From Streptomyces lomondensis (GTDB taxonomy: Bacteria; Actinomycetota; Actinomycetes; Streptomycetales; Streptomycetaceae): a stretch of 64,000 nucleotides of DNA. The stretch spans positions 124,001 to 188,000 of the forward strand of contig NZ_BMWC01000013.1 in the NCBI RefSeq assembly GCF_014651035.1, in the 5' to 3' direction. The notes under the pieces were generated by a model, which ran no database searches, was not told where the DNA came from, and saw nothing but the letters and a program-made list of their open reading frames with translations. Both the position numbers and the translations under genes were made by a program. Within the stretch, counting starts at the first letter, position 1; each line of letters begins with the position of its first letter. Shown here piece after piece: positions 18,691-27,209 of the stretch.

Positions 18691-19051
18691 ATGCGCAGAA
18701 CCGCACTCCTCGCGGCCACGGGCGCCCTCGTCGCCGGTGTCCTCGCCCGGCCCGCCGACGCCGCTCCCAGCGCCCCCGGTACGTTCGTCAGGGGCCACAC
18801 CAACAGCAACGCGCCCCTTCAGACCGGCTGGGTCGGCTCCTCCTGGCCCAGGGCCGCCGAGATCATCACGTACACGTACCCCGGGAACTGGGCTCGGGCC
18901 GGTTCCCGAGGTCGGTCACAACGCCCTGGCCAACCGCCTCGGGCACGCCATGACCCACACCGGGACGCTGACGACGCGGGGCCGCCCCGCCGGCACCAAC
19001 AACCTCTTCGTCGCCTGGGAGACCCTCACGCACGGCGACAACCCCGGGTGA
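18691..19051 (+). pseudogene. Small secreted protein gene with a frameshift
   Basis: The ATG at 18691 follows GGAAGG and opens a clear signal peptide (RRTALLAATGALVAGVLARPADA) and about 45 mature residues ending near TYPGNWARA. Around 18895-18910 coding character moves to another frame, which continues PEVGHNALANRLGHAMTHTG and ends HGDNPG at 19051. The original frame instead runs on as an Arg/Pro-rich shadow. A one-base indel therefore splits the gene, or it is a sequencing error. I do not recognise the family. Confidence 0.55.
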
Positions 19052-19182
19052 CCCCCTGACCGGCCGGGCGCGTCAGAGTTCCGTCAAAGACGGCCCCGCT
19101 GCCGTGCCCGGCGCCCATATGCCGCGCTTGCCGGACGTAAGGTCGACGCTGCGCAAGCGGCAGACCGGAAGACAATGAGGCC

Positions 19183-21726
19183 ATGGGACGCGGCAAGCTT
19201 CGGATCTACCTCGGTGCGGCACCGGGCGTCGGCAAGACGTACGCGATGCTGTCCGAGGCACACCGGCGTGTCGAGCGGGGCACGGACTGCGTGGTGGGCT
19301 TCGTCGAGCACCACGACCGGCCCCGCACCGCGGTGATGCTGCACGGACTGGAGCAGGTGCCGCGCCGGGAGATCGAGTACCGCGGTGGCGTCTTCACCGA
19401 GATGGACCTCGACGCCGTCCTCGCCCGCCGCCCCCAGGTCGCCCTGGTGGACGAACTCGCCCACACCAACGTCCCCGGCTCCCGCAACGCCAAGCGCTGG
19501 CAGGACGTGGAGGAACTGCTCGCGGCCGGCGTCGACGTGATCTCCACCGTCAACATCCAGCACCTGGAGTCCCTCGGCGACGTCGTCGAGTCGATCACCG
19601 GCGTACGGCAGCAGGAGACCGTGCCGGACGAGGTGGTACGCCGGGCCGCCCAGATCGAGCTGGTCGACATGTCGCCGGAGGCCCTGCGGCGGCGCATGGC
19701 GCACGGCAACATCTACCAGCCCGACAAGGTCGACGCCGCCCTGTCGAACTACTTCCGGCCCGGCAACCTGACCGCCCTGCGCGAGCTGGCGCTGCTGTGG
19801 GTGGCCGACCGGGTCGACGCCTACCTCACCCAGTACCGCAGCGAGCACCGGGTCTCGGCGATCTGGGGCTCGCGCGAGCGGATCGTGGTCGGGCTGACCG
19901 GCGGCCCCGAGGGGCGCACGCTCATCCGCCGGGCCGCGCGGCTGGCCGAGAAGGGCGCCGGCGGCGAGGTGATGGCCGTCTACATAGCCCGCAGCGACGG
20001 CCTGACCTCGGCCTCGCCCAAGGAACTGGCGCTGCAGCGGACCCTGGTCGAAGACCTGGGAGGAACGTTCCACCACGTCGTCGGGGACGACATACCGGCC
20101 GCGCTGCTCGCCTTCGCACGCGGTGTGAACGCCACCCAGATAGTGCTGGGCTCCTCGCGCCGCAAGACCTGGCAGTACGTCTTCGGACCCGGCGTCGGCG
20201 CGACGGTCGCCCGGGAGTCGGGGCCCGACCTCGACGTGCACATCGTCACCCACGACGAGATCGCCAAGGGCCGCGGGCTGCCGGTGGCCCGGGGCGCGCG
20301 CCTCGGGCGGTCCCGGCGGGTGTGGGGGTGGATCGCCGGGGTCGCCGGGCCGCCGGTCCTGACGGCGCTGCTGAGCACCGTCCACCTCGGCCTCGCCAAC
20401 GACATGCTGCTGTTCCTGGCGCTGACCGTGGCGGCGGCCCTGCTCGGCGGACTGCTCCCGGCGCTGGCCTCGGCGGCGGTGGGCTCGCTGCTGCTGAACT
20501 ACTTCTACGCACCGCCCCTGCACCGGTGGACCATCGCCGACCCGAAGAACATCGTCGCCATCGTGATCTTCGTGGCGGTCGGCGTGGCGGTGGCCTCCGT
20601 GGTCGACCTCGCCGCCCGCCGCACCCACCAGGCGGCCCGGCTGCGGGCCGAGTCCGAGATCCTGTCCTTCCTCGCGGGTAACGTGCTGCGCGGCGAGACC
20701 GGCCTGGAGGAGCTGCTGGAACGGGTCCGGGAGACCTTCGGCATGGAGTCCGCCGCCCTGCTGGAACGGGCGGGCGACGTCGAGCCCTGGACCTGCGCCG
20801 GCCGCGTCGGCCAGGGCCGCCCCGTCGAGCGGCCGGACGAGGCGGACGTGGACGTGCCGGTCGGGGACCACATGGCGCTCGCGCTGACCGGGCGCGTCCT
20901 GCCCGCCGAGGACCGCCGGGTGCTGGCCGCCTTCGCCGCCCAGGCCGCCGTCGTCCTCGACCGCCGCCGGCTCCTGGAGGAGGCAGACCGGGCCCGGGCG
21001 CTCGCCGAGGGCAACCGCATCCGTACGGCGCTGCTGGCCGCCGTCAGCCACGACCTGCGCACCCCGCTCGCCGGGATCAAGGCGGCGGTGTCCTCCCTGC
21101 GCTCCGAGGACGTCGAGTGGTCCGAGGAGGACCGGGCGGAGCTGCTGGAGGGCATCGAGGAGGGCGCCGACCGCCTCGACCACCTCGTCGGCAACCTCCT
21201 CGACATGTCCCGGCTCCAGACCGGCACGGTCACCCCGCTGATCCGCGAGATCGACCTCGACGAGGTGGTGCCGATGGCGCTCGGCGGCGTACCGGAGCGC
21301 AGCGTCGTCCTGGACGTGCCCGAGACGCTCCCCATGGTCGCCGTGGACCCCGGGCTGCTGGAGCGGGCGATGGCCAACCTCGTCGAGAACGCCGTCAAGT
21401 ACAGTCCGTCCGGTGCGCCCGTGCTGGTCGCCGCCAGCGCGCTCGCCGACCGGGTCGAGGTGCGGGTGGTCGACCGGGGGCCGGGCGTCCCCGACGAGGC
21501 CAAGGACCGCATATTCGCCCCCTTCCAGCGCTACGGCGACGCCCCGCGCGGCACCGGCGTGGGCCTGGGACTCGCGGTGGCGCGCGGCTTCGCCGAGGCC
21601 ATGGGCGGCACCCTGAACGCCGAGGACACGCCCGGCGGCGGGCTCACCATGGTCCTCACGCTCCGCGCGGCGGGAACCCGCCCGGAGCGCCTCCCCACAG
21701 CGGAACCGGAAAGGCAGGCCTCATGA
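19183..21726 (+). CDS. kdpD: Sensor histidine kinase KdpD
   Basis: An 847-residue KdpD-type kinase. The N-terminal KdpD domain has the Walker A loop GAAPGVGKT (11-19) and DELAHTNVPGSRN; a USP domain follows at about 225-360. Transmembrane segments lie near 382-475 in the order expected for KdpD (four), then a GAF-like domain. The H box SHDLRTPLAG with His623 and C-terminal ATPase boxes NLVENAVKYS and GTGVGLGLAVARG complete it. It responds to low K+ or turgor in model systems. No kdpFABC genes are nearby, so the pair acts at a distance. Confidence 0.92.
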   Translation: MGRGKLRIYLGAAPGVGKTYAMLSEAHRRVERGTDCVVGFVEHHDRPRTAVMLHGLEQVPRREIEYRGGVFTEMDLDAVLARRPQVALVDELAHTNVPGSRNAKRWQDVEELLAAGVDVISTVNIQHLESLGDVVESITGVRQQETVPDEVVRRAAQIELVDMSPEALRRRMAHGNIYQPDKVDAALSNYFRPGNLTALRELALLWVADRVDAYLTQYRSEHRVSAIWGSRERIVVGLTGGPEGRTLIRRAARLAEKGAGGEVMAVYIARSDGLTSASPKELALQRTLVEDLGGTFHHVVGDDIPAALLAFARGVNATQIVLGSSRRKTWQYVFGPGVGATVARESGPDLDVHIVTHDEIAKGRGLPVARGARLGRSRRVWGWIAGVAGPPVLTALLSTVHLGLANDMLLFLALTVAAALLGGLLPALASAAVGSLLLNYFYAPPLHRWTIADPKNIVAIVIFVAVGVAVASVVDLAARRTHQAARLRAESEILSFLAGNVLRGETGLEELLERVRETFGMESAALLERAGDVEPWTCAGRVGQGRPVERPDEADVDVPVGDHMALALTGRVLPAEDRRVLAAFAAQAAVVLDRRRLLEEADRARALAEGNRIRTALLAAVSHDLRTPLAGIKAAVSSLRSEDVEWSEEDRAELLEGIEEGADRLDHLVGNLLDMSRLQTGTVTPLIREIDLDEVVPMALGGVPERSVVLDVPETLPMVAVDPGLLERAMANLVENAVKYSPSGAPVLVAASALADRVEVRVVDRGPGVPDEAKDRIFAPFQRYGDAPRGTGVGLGLAVARGFAEAMGGTLNAEDTPGGGLTMVLTLRAAGTRPERLPTAEPERQAS

Positions 21727-22406
21727 CCCGCGTCCTGGTGGTCGACGACGAGCCGCAGATCGTGCGCGCCCTCGTGATCAACCTCAAGGCACGCAAGTAC
21801 GAGGTCGACGCGGCCCACGACGGCGCCGCCGCCCTCGAACTCGCCGCCGCCCGCCACCCCGACGTGGTCGTCCTCGACCTCGGGCTGCCCGACATGGACG
21901 GCGTCGAGGTGATCAGGGGCCTGCGCGGCTGGACCCGGGTGCCGATCCTGGTGCTGTCCGCGCGGCACTCCTCCGACGAGAAGGTCGAGGCGCTGGACGC
22001 GGGCGCCGACGACTACGTCACCAAGCCGTTCGGCATGGACGAGCTGCTGGCCCGGCTGCGGGCCGCCGTGCGCCGGGCCGAGCCGGCCGGGGGCGGTGAG
22101 GACGACGTGATCGTGGAGACCGACGAGTTCACCGTCGACCTGGCCGCCAAGAAGGTCAACCGGGCCGGGAAGGACGTACGGCTGACCCCCACGGAGTGGC
22201 ACCTGCTGGAGGTCCTCGTGCGCAACAGCGGCCGGCTGGTCGGGCAGAAGCAGCTGCTCCAGGAGGTGTGGGGGCCGTCGTACGGGACGGAGACGAACTA
22301 TCTGCGCGTGTACATGGCGCAGCTGCGGCGGAAGCTGGAGGCGGATCCCTCGCACCCGAAGCACTTCGTCACCGAGCCGGGGATGGGGTACCGGTTCGAG
22401 AAATAG
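21723..22406 (+). CDS. kdpE: Response regulator KdpE
   Basis: A 227-residue OmpR-type regulator, partner of KdpD. The receiver has DDE at 8-10, the phospho-acceptor Asp52 in VVVLDLGLPDMDG, and the switch DDYVTKPFG. The winged-helix domain ends FVTEPGMGYRFEK. The ATG overlaps the kdpD stop (ATGA), so translation is coupled. The stop codon lies inside a 20-bp tandem duplication. Confidence 0.92.
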   Translation: MTRVLVVDDEPQIVRALVINLKARKYEVDAAHDGAAALELAAARHPDVVVLDLGLPDMDGVEVIRGLRGWTRVPILVLSARHSSDEKVEALDAGADDYVTKPFGMDELLARLRAAVRRAEPAGGGEDDVIVETDEFTVDLAAKKVNRAGKDVRLTPTEWHLLEVLVRNSGRLVGQKQLLQEVWGPSYGTETNYLRVYMAQLRRKLEADPSHPKHFVTEPGMGYRFEK

Positions 22407-22431
22407 GGTCCTCGCCAGAGAAATAGGGTCC
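22398..22431 (+). repeat. 20-bp tandem duplication spanning the kdpE stop codon
   Basis: The 14-base string gagaaatagggtcc occurs at 22398 and again at 22418, period 20. It covers the last kdpE codons and duplicates the stop region. The copy is not in frame with the gene. Confidence 0.8.
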
Positions 22432-22479
22432 ACGGCACAGGGGTACGGGGATGTCGGCACGCCCCGGTACGCTTCTGAT

Positions 22480-22878
22480 ATGAGTGCTGTTCCTCGTTCG
22501 CACAAGCCGGCGGGCCGGTTCCGGCGCATGCTCGACCGGCTCTCCTCGTCGCAGGAGGATCTGGAGTCCGAGGAACTGCGCGAGGACTCCGAGACGGCCG
22601 GCTGTATCCGGATCGGAGACTGCCAGGACCGCCAGATAGTGACGGTTACTGGTACCTTGCGCACGGTCACCCTGCGGCCGCGCGCCGGAGTCCCGGCCCT
22701 GGAGGCCGAGCTGTTCGACGGCTCCGCCGCACTGGACGTGGTGTGGCTCGGCAGGCGCTCCATCGTGGGGATAGAACCGGGGCGCAAGCTGATCGCATCG
22801 GGCCGGATCTCGATGAGCCGGGGCCGCCGGGTGCTGTTCAATCCCAAGTACGAACTGAGACCCCTCGGACGGGAGTAG
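22480..22878 (+). CDS. OB-fold nucleic-acid-binding domain protein
   Basis: A 132-residue protein with a single OB fold: CIRIGDCQDRQIVTVTGTLRTV, then a central beta block ending AALDVVWLGRRSIVGIEPG, then RKLIASGRISMSRGRRVLFNPKYEL. The basic N-terminus (SHKPAGRFRRMLDRL) may contact nucleic acid. Such small OB proteins sit between kdpE and a DUF3159 gene in Streptomyces. Function unknown. The DUF3159 gene begins 3 bp after its stop. Confidence 0.83.
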   Translation: MSAVPRSHKPAGRFRRMLDRLSSSQEDLESEELREDSETAGCIRIGDCQDRQIVTVTGTLRTVTLRPRAGVPALEAELFDGSAALDVVWLGRRSIVGIEPGRKLIASGRISMSRGRRVLFNPKYELRPLGRE

Positions 22879-22881
22879 CCG

Positions 22882-23610
22882 GTGACGTCGCTCGACAAGC
22901 CGACCGAAGAGAATTCTGCGGACGACGCCCGGGCGGTGACCGAGGCCGCCCTGTTCGAAGCGTTCGGCGGCGTGCGGGGCATGGTCGAGACGGTGCTGCC
23001 CGGCCTGCTGTTCGTCACCATCTACACGATCAACAAGGACCTGCACCTGTCGGCGATCGCGGCGCTGGCCGTGTCGCTGGTGCTGGTCGTGGTCCGGCTG
23101 GTGATGAAGGACACCGTCAAGCATGCCTTCAGCGGTGTCTTCGGGGTGGCCTTCGGTGTCGTCTTCGCGATGATGACCGGCAACGCCAAGGACTTCTACC
23201 TGCCCGGCATGCTCTACACGCTGGGCCTCGGGCTCGCGTACGTGATCACGGCCCTGTGCGGCGTGCCGCTGATCGGGCTGATCCTCGGCCCCGTCTTCAA
23301 GGAGAACCTCTCCTGGCGGACGCGGAACCCGGGCCGTAAGAAGGCGTACACGAAGGCCAGTTACGCCTGGGGCGCGATCCTGCTCGCCAAGTGCGCGATC
23401 CTCTTCCCGCTGTACTGGTGGGCCGACACCACGCAGCTGGGCTGGGTGCTGGTCGCCCTGAAGATTCCGCCGTTCCTGCTCGCGGTGTGGCTGACGTGGG
23501 TGTTCCTGGCGAAGGCGCCCGCGCCGATCGATGTGTTCGCGGAGATGGAGGCGGAGGAGAAGGCCGCCGAGGAGAGGGAGCGGGAGGCTGCTGCCCGGTC
23601 GGTCGAGTAG
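22882..23610 (+). CDS. DUF3159 family membrane protein
   Basis: A 242-residue integral membrane protein with about six transmembrane segments between residues 30 and 215. It starts at a GTG 3 bp after the OB-fold gene. The family signature ALFEAFGGVRGMVETVLPGLLF near residue 24 identifies DUF3159. The C-terminal tail is a Glu/Ala/Arg helix (AEMEAEEKAAEEREREAA). Function unknown; position beside trkA genes hints at ion physiology, which is inference. Confidence 0.86.
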   Translation: MTSLDKPTEENSADDARAVTEAALFEAFGGVRGMVETVLPGLLFVTIYTINKDLHLSAIAALAVSLVLVVVRLVMKDTVKHAFSGVFGVAFGVVFAMMTGNAKDFYLPGMLYTLGLGLAYVITALCGVPLIGLILGPVFKENLSWRTRNPGRKKAYTKASYAWGAILLAKCAILFPLYWWADTTQLGWVLVALKIPPFLLAVWLTWVFLAKAPAPIDVFAEMEAEEKAAEEREREAAARSVE

Positions 23611-23635
23611 TCGCTCGGCGTGCGTGCCGGGCTTG

Positions 23636-23654
23636 CTGGGGGCTCCGCCCCCAG
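23636..23654. terminator. Short GC hairpin
   Basis: A 7-bp stem (ctggggg with cccccag) closes a 5-base loop, 26 bp after the DUF3159 stop. This small hairpin type recurs in Streptomyces genomes. Confidence 0.6.
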
Positions 23655-23712
23655 ACCCCCGGGACCTGTGCCCACCCGCCGCCCGATGCGGTCGGTCGAG
23701 AGGTGAAGCAGA

Positions 23713-23746
23713 GAAGGGGCGTCCGGAACACTCCGGACGCCCCTTC
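23713..23746. terminator. Bidirectional terminator between DUF3159 and trkA genes
   Basis: A perfect 15-bp stem (23713-23727 with 23732-23746) closes a 4-base loop. The stem extends outward after a 2-base bulge. It serves both convergent genes. Confidence 0.85.
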
Positions 23747-23771
23747 TGCTCGCTCCCCGCAGGGCCCGGTC

Positions 23772-24449
23772 TCAGCTCTTCGCGCTGTCCCGCCGTACCG
23801 ACAGCAGGTCCTCCAGCTGTTCCTCGCGGGCCTGGGCGGCCACGAAGAGGAGTTCGTCGCCCGCCTCCAGGGAGTCCTCCCGGGAGGGGGTCAGGACGCG
23901 GGTGCCGCGGATGATCGTGACCAGGGACGTGTCCTCGGGCCATTCCACGTCGCCGACCTGCGTGCCGGCCAGGGCCGACTCCTCGGGCAGGGTCAGCTCG
24001 ACCAGATTGGCGTCGCCGTGGCTGAAGCGGAGCAGGCGGACCAGGTCGCCCACGCTCACCGCCTCTTCGACCAGCGCCGACATCAGCCGCGGCGTGGAGA
24101 CGGCGACGTCCACGCCCCAGGACTCGTTGAAGAGCCACTCGTTCTTCGGGTTGTTCACCCGCGCGACGACGCGCGGGACGCCGTATTCCGTCTTGGCCAG
24201 CAGGGACACGACCAGGTTCACCTTGTCGTCGCCGGTCGCGGCGATGACGACGTTGCAGCGCTGGAGCGCCGCCTCGTCCAGGGACGTGATCTCGCAGGCG
24301 TCGGCGAGCAGCCACTCGGCCTGCGGGACGCGTTCGACCGCGATGGCGGTCGGCGCCTTGTCGATGAGCAGGATCTCGTGGCCGTTCTCCAGCAGCTCGC
24401 CCGCGATCGAGCGGCCGACCGCGCCGGCTCCGGCAATGGCGACCCTCAT
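23772..24449 (-). CDS. TrkA-type K+ uptake regulatory subunit (RCK_N + RCK_C)
   Basis: A 225-residue TrkA/KtrA-like protein. The N-terminal Rossmann RCK_N domain starts MRVAIAGAGAVGRSIAGELLENG with the nucleotide loop GAGAVG; the acidic residue after beta-2 lies in ILLIDK. RCK_C occupies about residues 135-215. It binds NAD(H) or nucleotides and gates a K+ transporter. Its ATG overlaps the stop of the next upstream TrkA gene (ATGA), so the two form a coupled pair and probably a heteromer. Confidence 0.9.
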   Translation of the reverse strand: MRVAIAGAGAVGRSIAGELLENGHEILLIDKAPTAIAVERVPQAEWLLADACEITSLDEAALQRCNVVIAATGDDKVNLVVSLLAKTEYGVPRVVARVNNPKNEWLFNESWGVDVAVSTPRLMSALVEEAVSVGDLVRLLRFSHGDANLVELTLPEESALAGTQVGDVEWPEDTSLVTIIRGTRVLTPSREDSLEAGDELLFVAAQAREEQLEDLLSVRRDSAKS

Positions 24450-25120
24450 CAGTGACCGCCCTCCTCTTCGGGACCCTTGGCGAACGCCGCCTCGACCTTG
24501 TCGACCTCGTCGGTGCGCATCATCACGTGCACCAGGTCGCCCTCCTGCAACACCGTCTGCGAGGTGGGCAGGACCGCCTCGCCGAGCCGGGTCAGGAACG
24601 CCACGCGCACACCGGTCTCCTCCTGGATCCGGCTGATCTTGTGGCCGACCCAGGCGGTGGAGGTGTGCACCTCGGCGAGCTGGACGCCGCCGGTGGGGTC
24701 GCGCCACAGCGGCTCGGCGCCGGAGGGGAGCAGGCGGCGCAGCATCTGGTCGGCCGTCCAGCGGACGGTCGCGACGGTGGGGATGCCCAGGCGCTGGTAG
24801 ACCTCGGCGCGACGGGGGTCGTAGATGCGGGCGGCGACGTTCTCGATGCCGAACATCTCGCGGGCCACGCGTGCGGCGATGATGTTGGAGTTGTCACCGC
24901 TGGAGACGGCGGCGAAGGCGCCGGCCTCCTCGATGCCCGCCTCCCTCAGCGTGTCCTGGTCGAAGCCGACCCCGGTGACGCGGCGGCCGCCGAAGGAGGA
25001 CCCCAGGCGGCGGAAGGCGGTGGGGTCCTGGTCGACCACGGCGACCGTGTGGCCCTGCTGCTCCAGGTTCTGGGCCAGGGCGGAACCCACTCTTCCGCAA
25101 CCCATGATGACGATGTGCAT
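24449..25120 (-). CDS. TrkA-type K+ uptake regulatory subunit (paralogue)
   Basis: A 223-residue TrkA paralogue, MHIVIMGCGRVGSALAQNLEQQG with loop GCGRVG and VAVVDQD after the second strand, then an RCK_C domain with VQLAEVHTSTAWVGHKISRIQ. It is the first gene of the coupled trkA pair. The partner permease at 31170 is normally close by; here 6 kb of other genes separates them. Confidence 0.9.
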   Translation of the reverse strand: MHIVIMGCGRVGSALAQNLEQQGHTVAVVDQDPTAFRRLGSSFGGRRVTGVGFDQDTLREAGIEEAGAFAAVSSGDNSNIIAARVAREMFGIENVAARIYDPRRAEVYQRLGIPTVATVRWTADQMLRRLLPSGAEPLWRDPTGGVQLAEVHTSTAWVGHKISRIQEETGVRVAFLTRLGEAVLPTSQTVLQEGDLVHVMMRTDEVDKVEAAFAKGPEEEGGH

Positions 25121-25411
25121 GGCCTCACACCACGCTTCCCGCAGACCTTCCGGCCTGCGTCAATGTTCTGCTCATGTCTCTCTCTCGGCTCGCCGGGCAG
25201 CACTTCGCGGCCTTCTGCGCGGGCCGCCGGACACCATCATGCCGGGGAACGCCGGGAGTGATCCCGTTCGGTGTCCTCACGCCCGGCCGATCGCCTGTCT
25301 CCAACGTATAGGCAAAGCCGAACGAGCCGAACAGGGCCCCGTGCCCGGCTTGCGGACCCGTTGCCGGTGCGCGGACCCGTTGTCTCGCGTCGAGGGCAAG
25401 CGAGCCGCTGT
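25121..25411. other. Intergenic region upstream of the trkA pair
   Basis: 290 bp without a supported gene. On the minus strand a TATACG box near 25304-25309 could be part of the trkA promoter. It is also the left junction of the variable insert that runs to about 31.0 kb. Confidence 0.4.
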
Positions 25412-26032
25412 CTACGCCGCCAGTCTCCGTTCCGCCAGTTCCGTGGCCGCGTGGGCGACCGACGCGAGGGTGGCGTGGCGGTGCCAGCCGGCGAAAGAAC
25501 GGCCGACGAAGTCGCGGATGCCCACGCGCTCGGCGCGCGGCACGCCGCGGCACTCCACGCGTCGGCTGTGTCCCACGAGCTGCAGCAGGGCGGCCGGGTC
25601 GGCCGTGGCCACATCGGTCAGCCACAGTTCCTCGGGCCACGAAGAGCCGCCGCGGCCGACGGCGAGCAGCAGGAACTCCGAACGGCCCCGGCCGCGGCGG
25701 ACGGTATCGAGCACGGACGGGAGGCGGACGCGCACGGTGGCGACGAGCTCCATGGCGTCCGGCGCCCCCGTCGGGAACACTGCGACGCGTCCGCGGCCCG
25801 CCTTGGCCAGGTGTGCGATCTGGCTTGCCTGCAGCGGGCTCTCTCCCCAGCCGGGCAGGGCGGGGTCGTCGGGCAGCAGCCACGTGTCACCGGCGATCCT
25901 GGAGATGTGGTTCACTCCAGCGGCGCTGAGCCTCGTGCTGATACTGATGGCGTCGAGCCGCTCGGCGTTCAGGGTGACGGGACAGCGTGGCAGGTGCAGA
26001 CGCGACACCGTCTCCAGATAGGCGCTCACCAT
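25412..26032 (-). CDS. C-terminal half of an IS701-like transposase with its own start signals
   Basis: A 206-residue frame. The C-terminus GIRDFVGRSFAGWHRHATLASVAHA aligns by eye with the conserved end of IS701-family DDE transposases (EGR.WRGWHHH). The middle (SEFLLLAVGRGG, WLTDVATADPAALLQLVGHSRRVECRG) fits the strand order before it. The N-terminal half with the first catalytic Asp is absent. Yet the ATG at 26032 follows GGAGGA at good spacing and the frame is uninterrupted. It may be a truncated relic or a domesticated protein. Its 5' end meets a truncated oxidoreductase gene. Confidence 0.55.
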   Translation of the reverse strand: MVSAYLETVSRLHLPRCPVTLNAERLDAISISTRLSAAGVNHISRIAGDTWLLPDDPALPGWGESPLQASQIAHLAKAGRGRVAVFPTGAPDAMELVATVRVRLPSVLDTVRRGRGRSEFLLLAVGRGGSSWPEELWLTDVATADPAALLQLVGHSRRVECRGVPRAERVGIRDFVGRSFAGWHRHATLASVAHAATELAERRLAA

Positions 26033-26385
26033 CGAGTCCTCCGGTGTCGCCGCACTCGGCCCCTCGGGGGCGGACGGTGACCGGCGTACTCGGGATGCAG
26101 CGCCATCGCGTCCGTGATGTGCGTGATCCCGCGCGAGAGAACGGTCACCGGCCGGCGTCCGTACGGCACGCCGAGAATCGACACCACCGCGTCCTGGTCC
26201 TCGACCGCCCGCTCGACCGCCGCTCTGTCGGTCACGTCCGCGCCGCATATCCGGAGGTGCAGGTCGGACAGAGGGAATTCCGCAGGCCGCCGCACCACGG
26301 CGGTCACCGTGTGGCCCGCGGCGAGCGCCTGTTCAGTGAGGTGCCGTCCGGTCGAACTGTTCGCTCCGAACACAGCGAGCTTCAA
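26026..26385 (-). pseudogene. NAD(P)-binding oxidoreductase (NmrA/SDR-like), 3' truncated
   Basis: The first 95 residues are a typical atypical-SDR N-terminus: MKLAVFGANSSTGRHLTEQALAAG with the dinucleotide loop, then ICGADVTDRAAVERAVEDQDAVVSILG. After DAMALHPEYAG the sequence becomes Arg/Pro-rich and stops at residue 119, while the family usually has about 210. The 3' part has been replaced by the transposase-like gene, whose ATG lies just inside its end. The junction is near 26095. Confidence 0.6.
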
Positions 26386-26438
26386 TGGACATCTCCGTCT
26401 CGAAAGTTCCCATCGCGTCTGTTCCGGCTGCTTCGCGG

Positions 26439-27080
26439 CTACGGCTTCGTGGCCGTGTACAGGGCGAAAGGCGGGTTCGCCACGAAGTCGGCCCAGTAGC
26501 CCTTCTCGGACAGACCGGCCTCATGTCCGGGGGCGCGGTTCGGCAGGCGCCGGACATCGACGAGGCCCGCCTTCTCCATCGCCTCCTCCGTGGTGCCGGC
26601 GGGCCAGAAGAAGCCGTCGAACCCGACGTGCGGCTCCACGTCCATCTCGATGTGGATCACCTGGCGGTCGCCGTGCTTCTCCTTCGGGGTGATGGAGAGG
26701 CCGTAGCGCGGATAGACGGACATCTTGTCCAGGTCGATGTCCGGGTTCGAGCACAGGGCGACCATGGTGCCGCCGGACACGAGGTTGGCGGCACAGCGCG
26801 ACACCATCTCGTGATACTCGCCGGAGTCCTTGGCGTGTACGAACGCCCAGATGGGCGCGACGACGTCGAACGCCCCGAGCACCGGCAGCTCGGCCGCGTC
26901 CCCCACCTCGTAGGTGATGCCGAGCGGCTGCTCGGTCTCTATCTGCCGGGCCACGTCGACCATGCTCGACTCGATGTCGATACCGACGACCGTCTCGGCG
27001 CCGAGGCGTTTGAAGATGCGCGAGTAGAAGCCCGCCCCGCAGGCCACGTCCAGGACCCGCTTGCCTGTGAGATCGGGCAT
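26439..27080 (-). CDS. Class I SAM-dependent methyltransferase, start codon uncertain
   Basis: At least 213 residues. Motif I is VLDVACGAGFYSRIFKRLG and post-I GIDIESSMVDVAR. The ATG at 27080 leaves motif I only 9 residues from the end, while homologues usually begin 35-40 residues earlier. The frame does continue upstream with convincing sequence (ISEQYQASSTQYDNVKNLPY) but has no ATG, GTG or TTG. A GGAGAAAGC ribosome site is followed by GTC at about 27189, as if a GTG had mutated. The gene follows the oxygenase after a short gap in the same direction. Substrate unknown. Confidence 0.7.
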   Translation of the reverse strand: MPDLTGKRVLDVACGAGFYSRIFKRLGAETVVGIDIESSMVDVARQIETEQPLGITYEVGDAAELPVLGAFDVVAPIWAFVHAKDSGEYHEMVSRCAANLVSGGTMVALCSNPDIDLDKMSVYPRYGLSITPKEKHGDRQVIHIEMDVEPHVGFDGFFWPAGTTEEAMEKAGLVDVRRLPNRAPGHEAGLSEKGYWADFVANPPFALYTATKP

Positions 27081-27209
27081 CCCTGAGAGCAGGGTCTCGC
27101 GTTCGACGAACGCGTAGGGGAGGTTCTTGACGTTGTCGTACTGCGTGCTCGAGGCCTGGTACTGCTCACTGATCCTGTCGTGATGGACGCTTTCTCCGGA
27201 GCACGCGGC

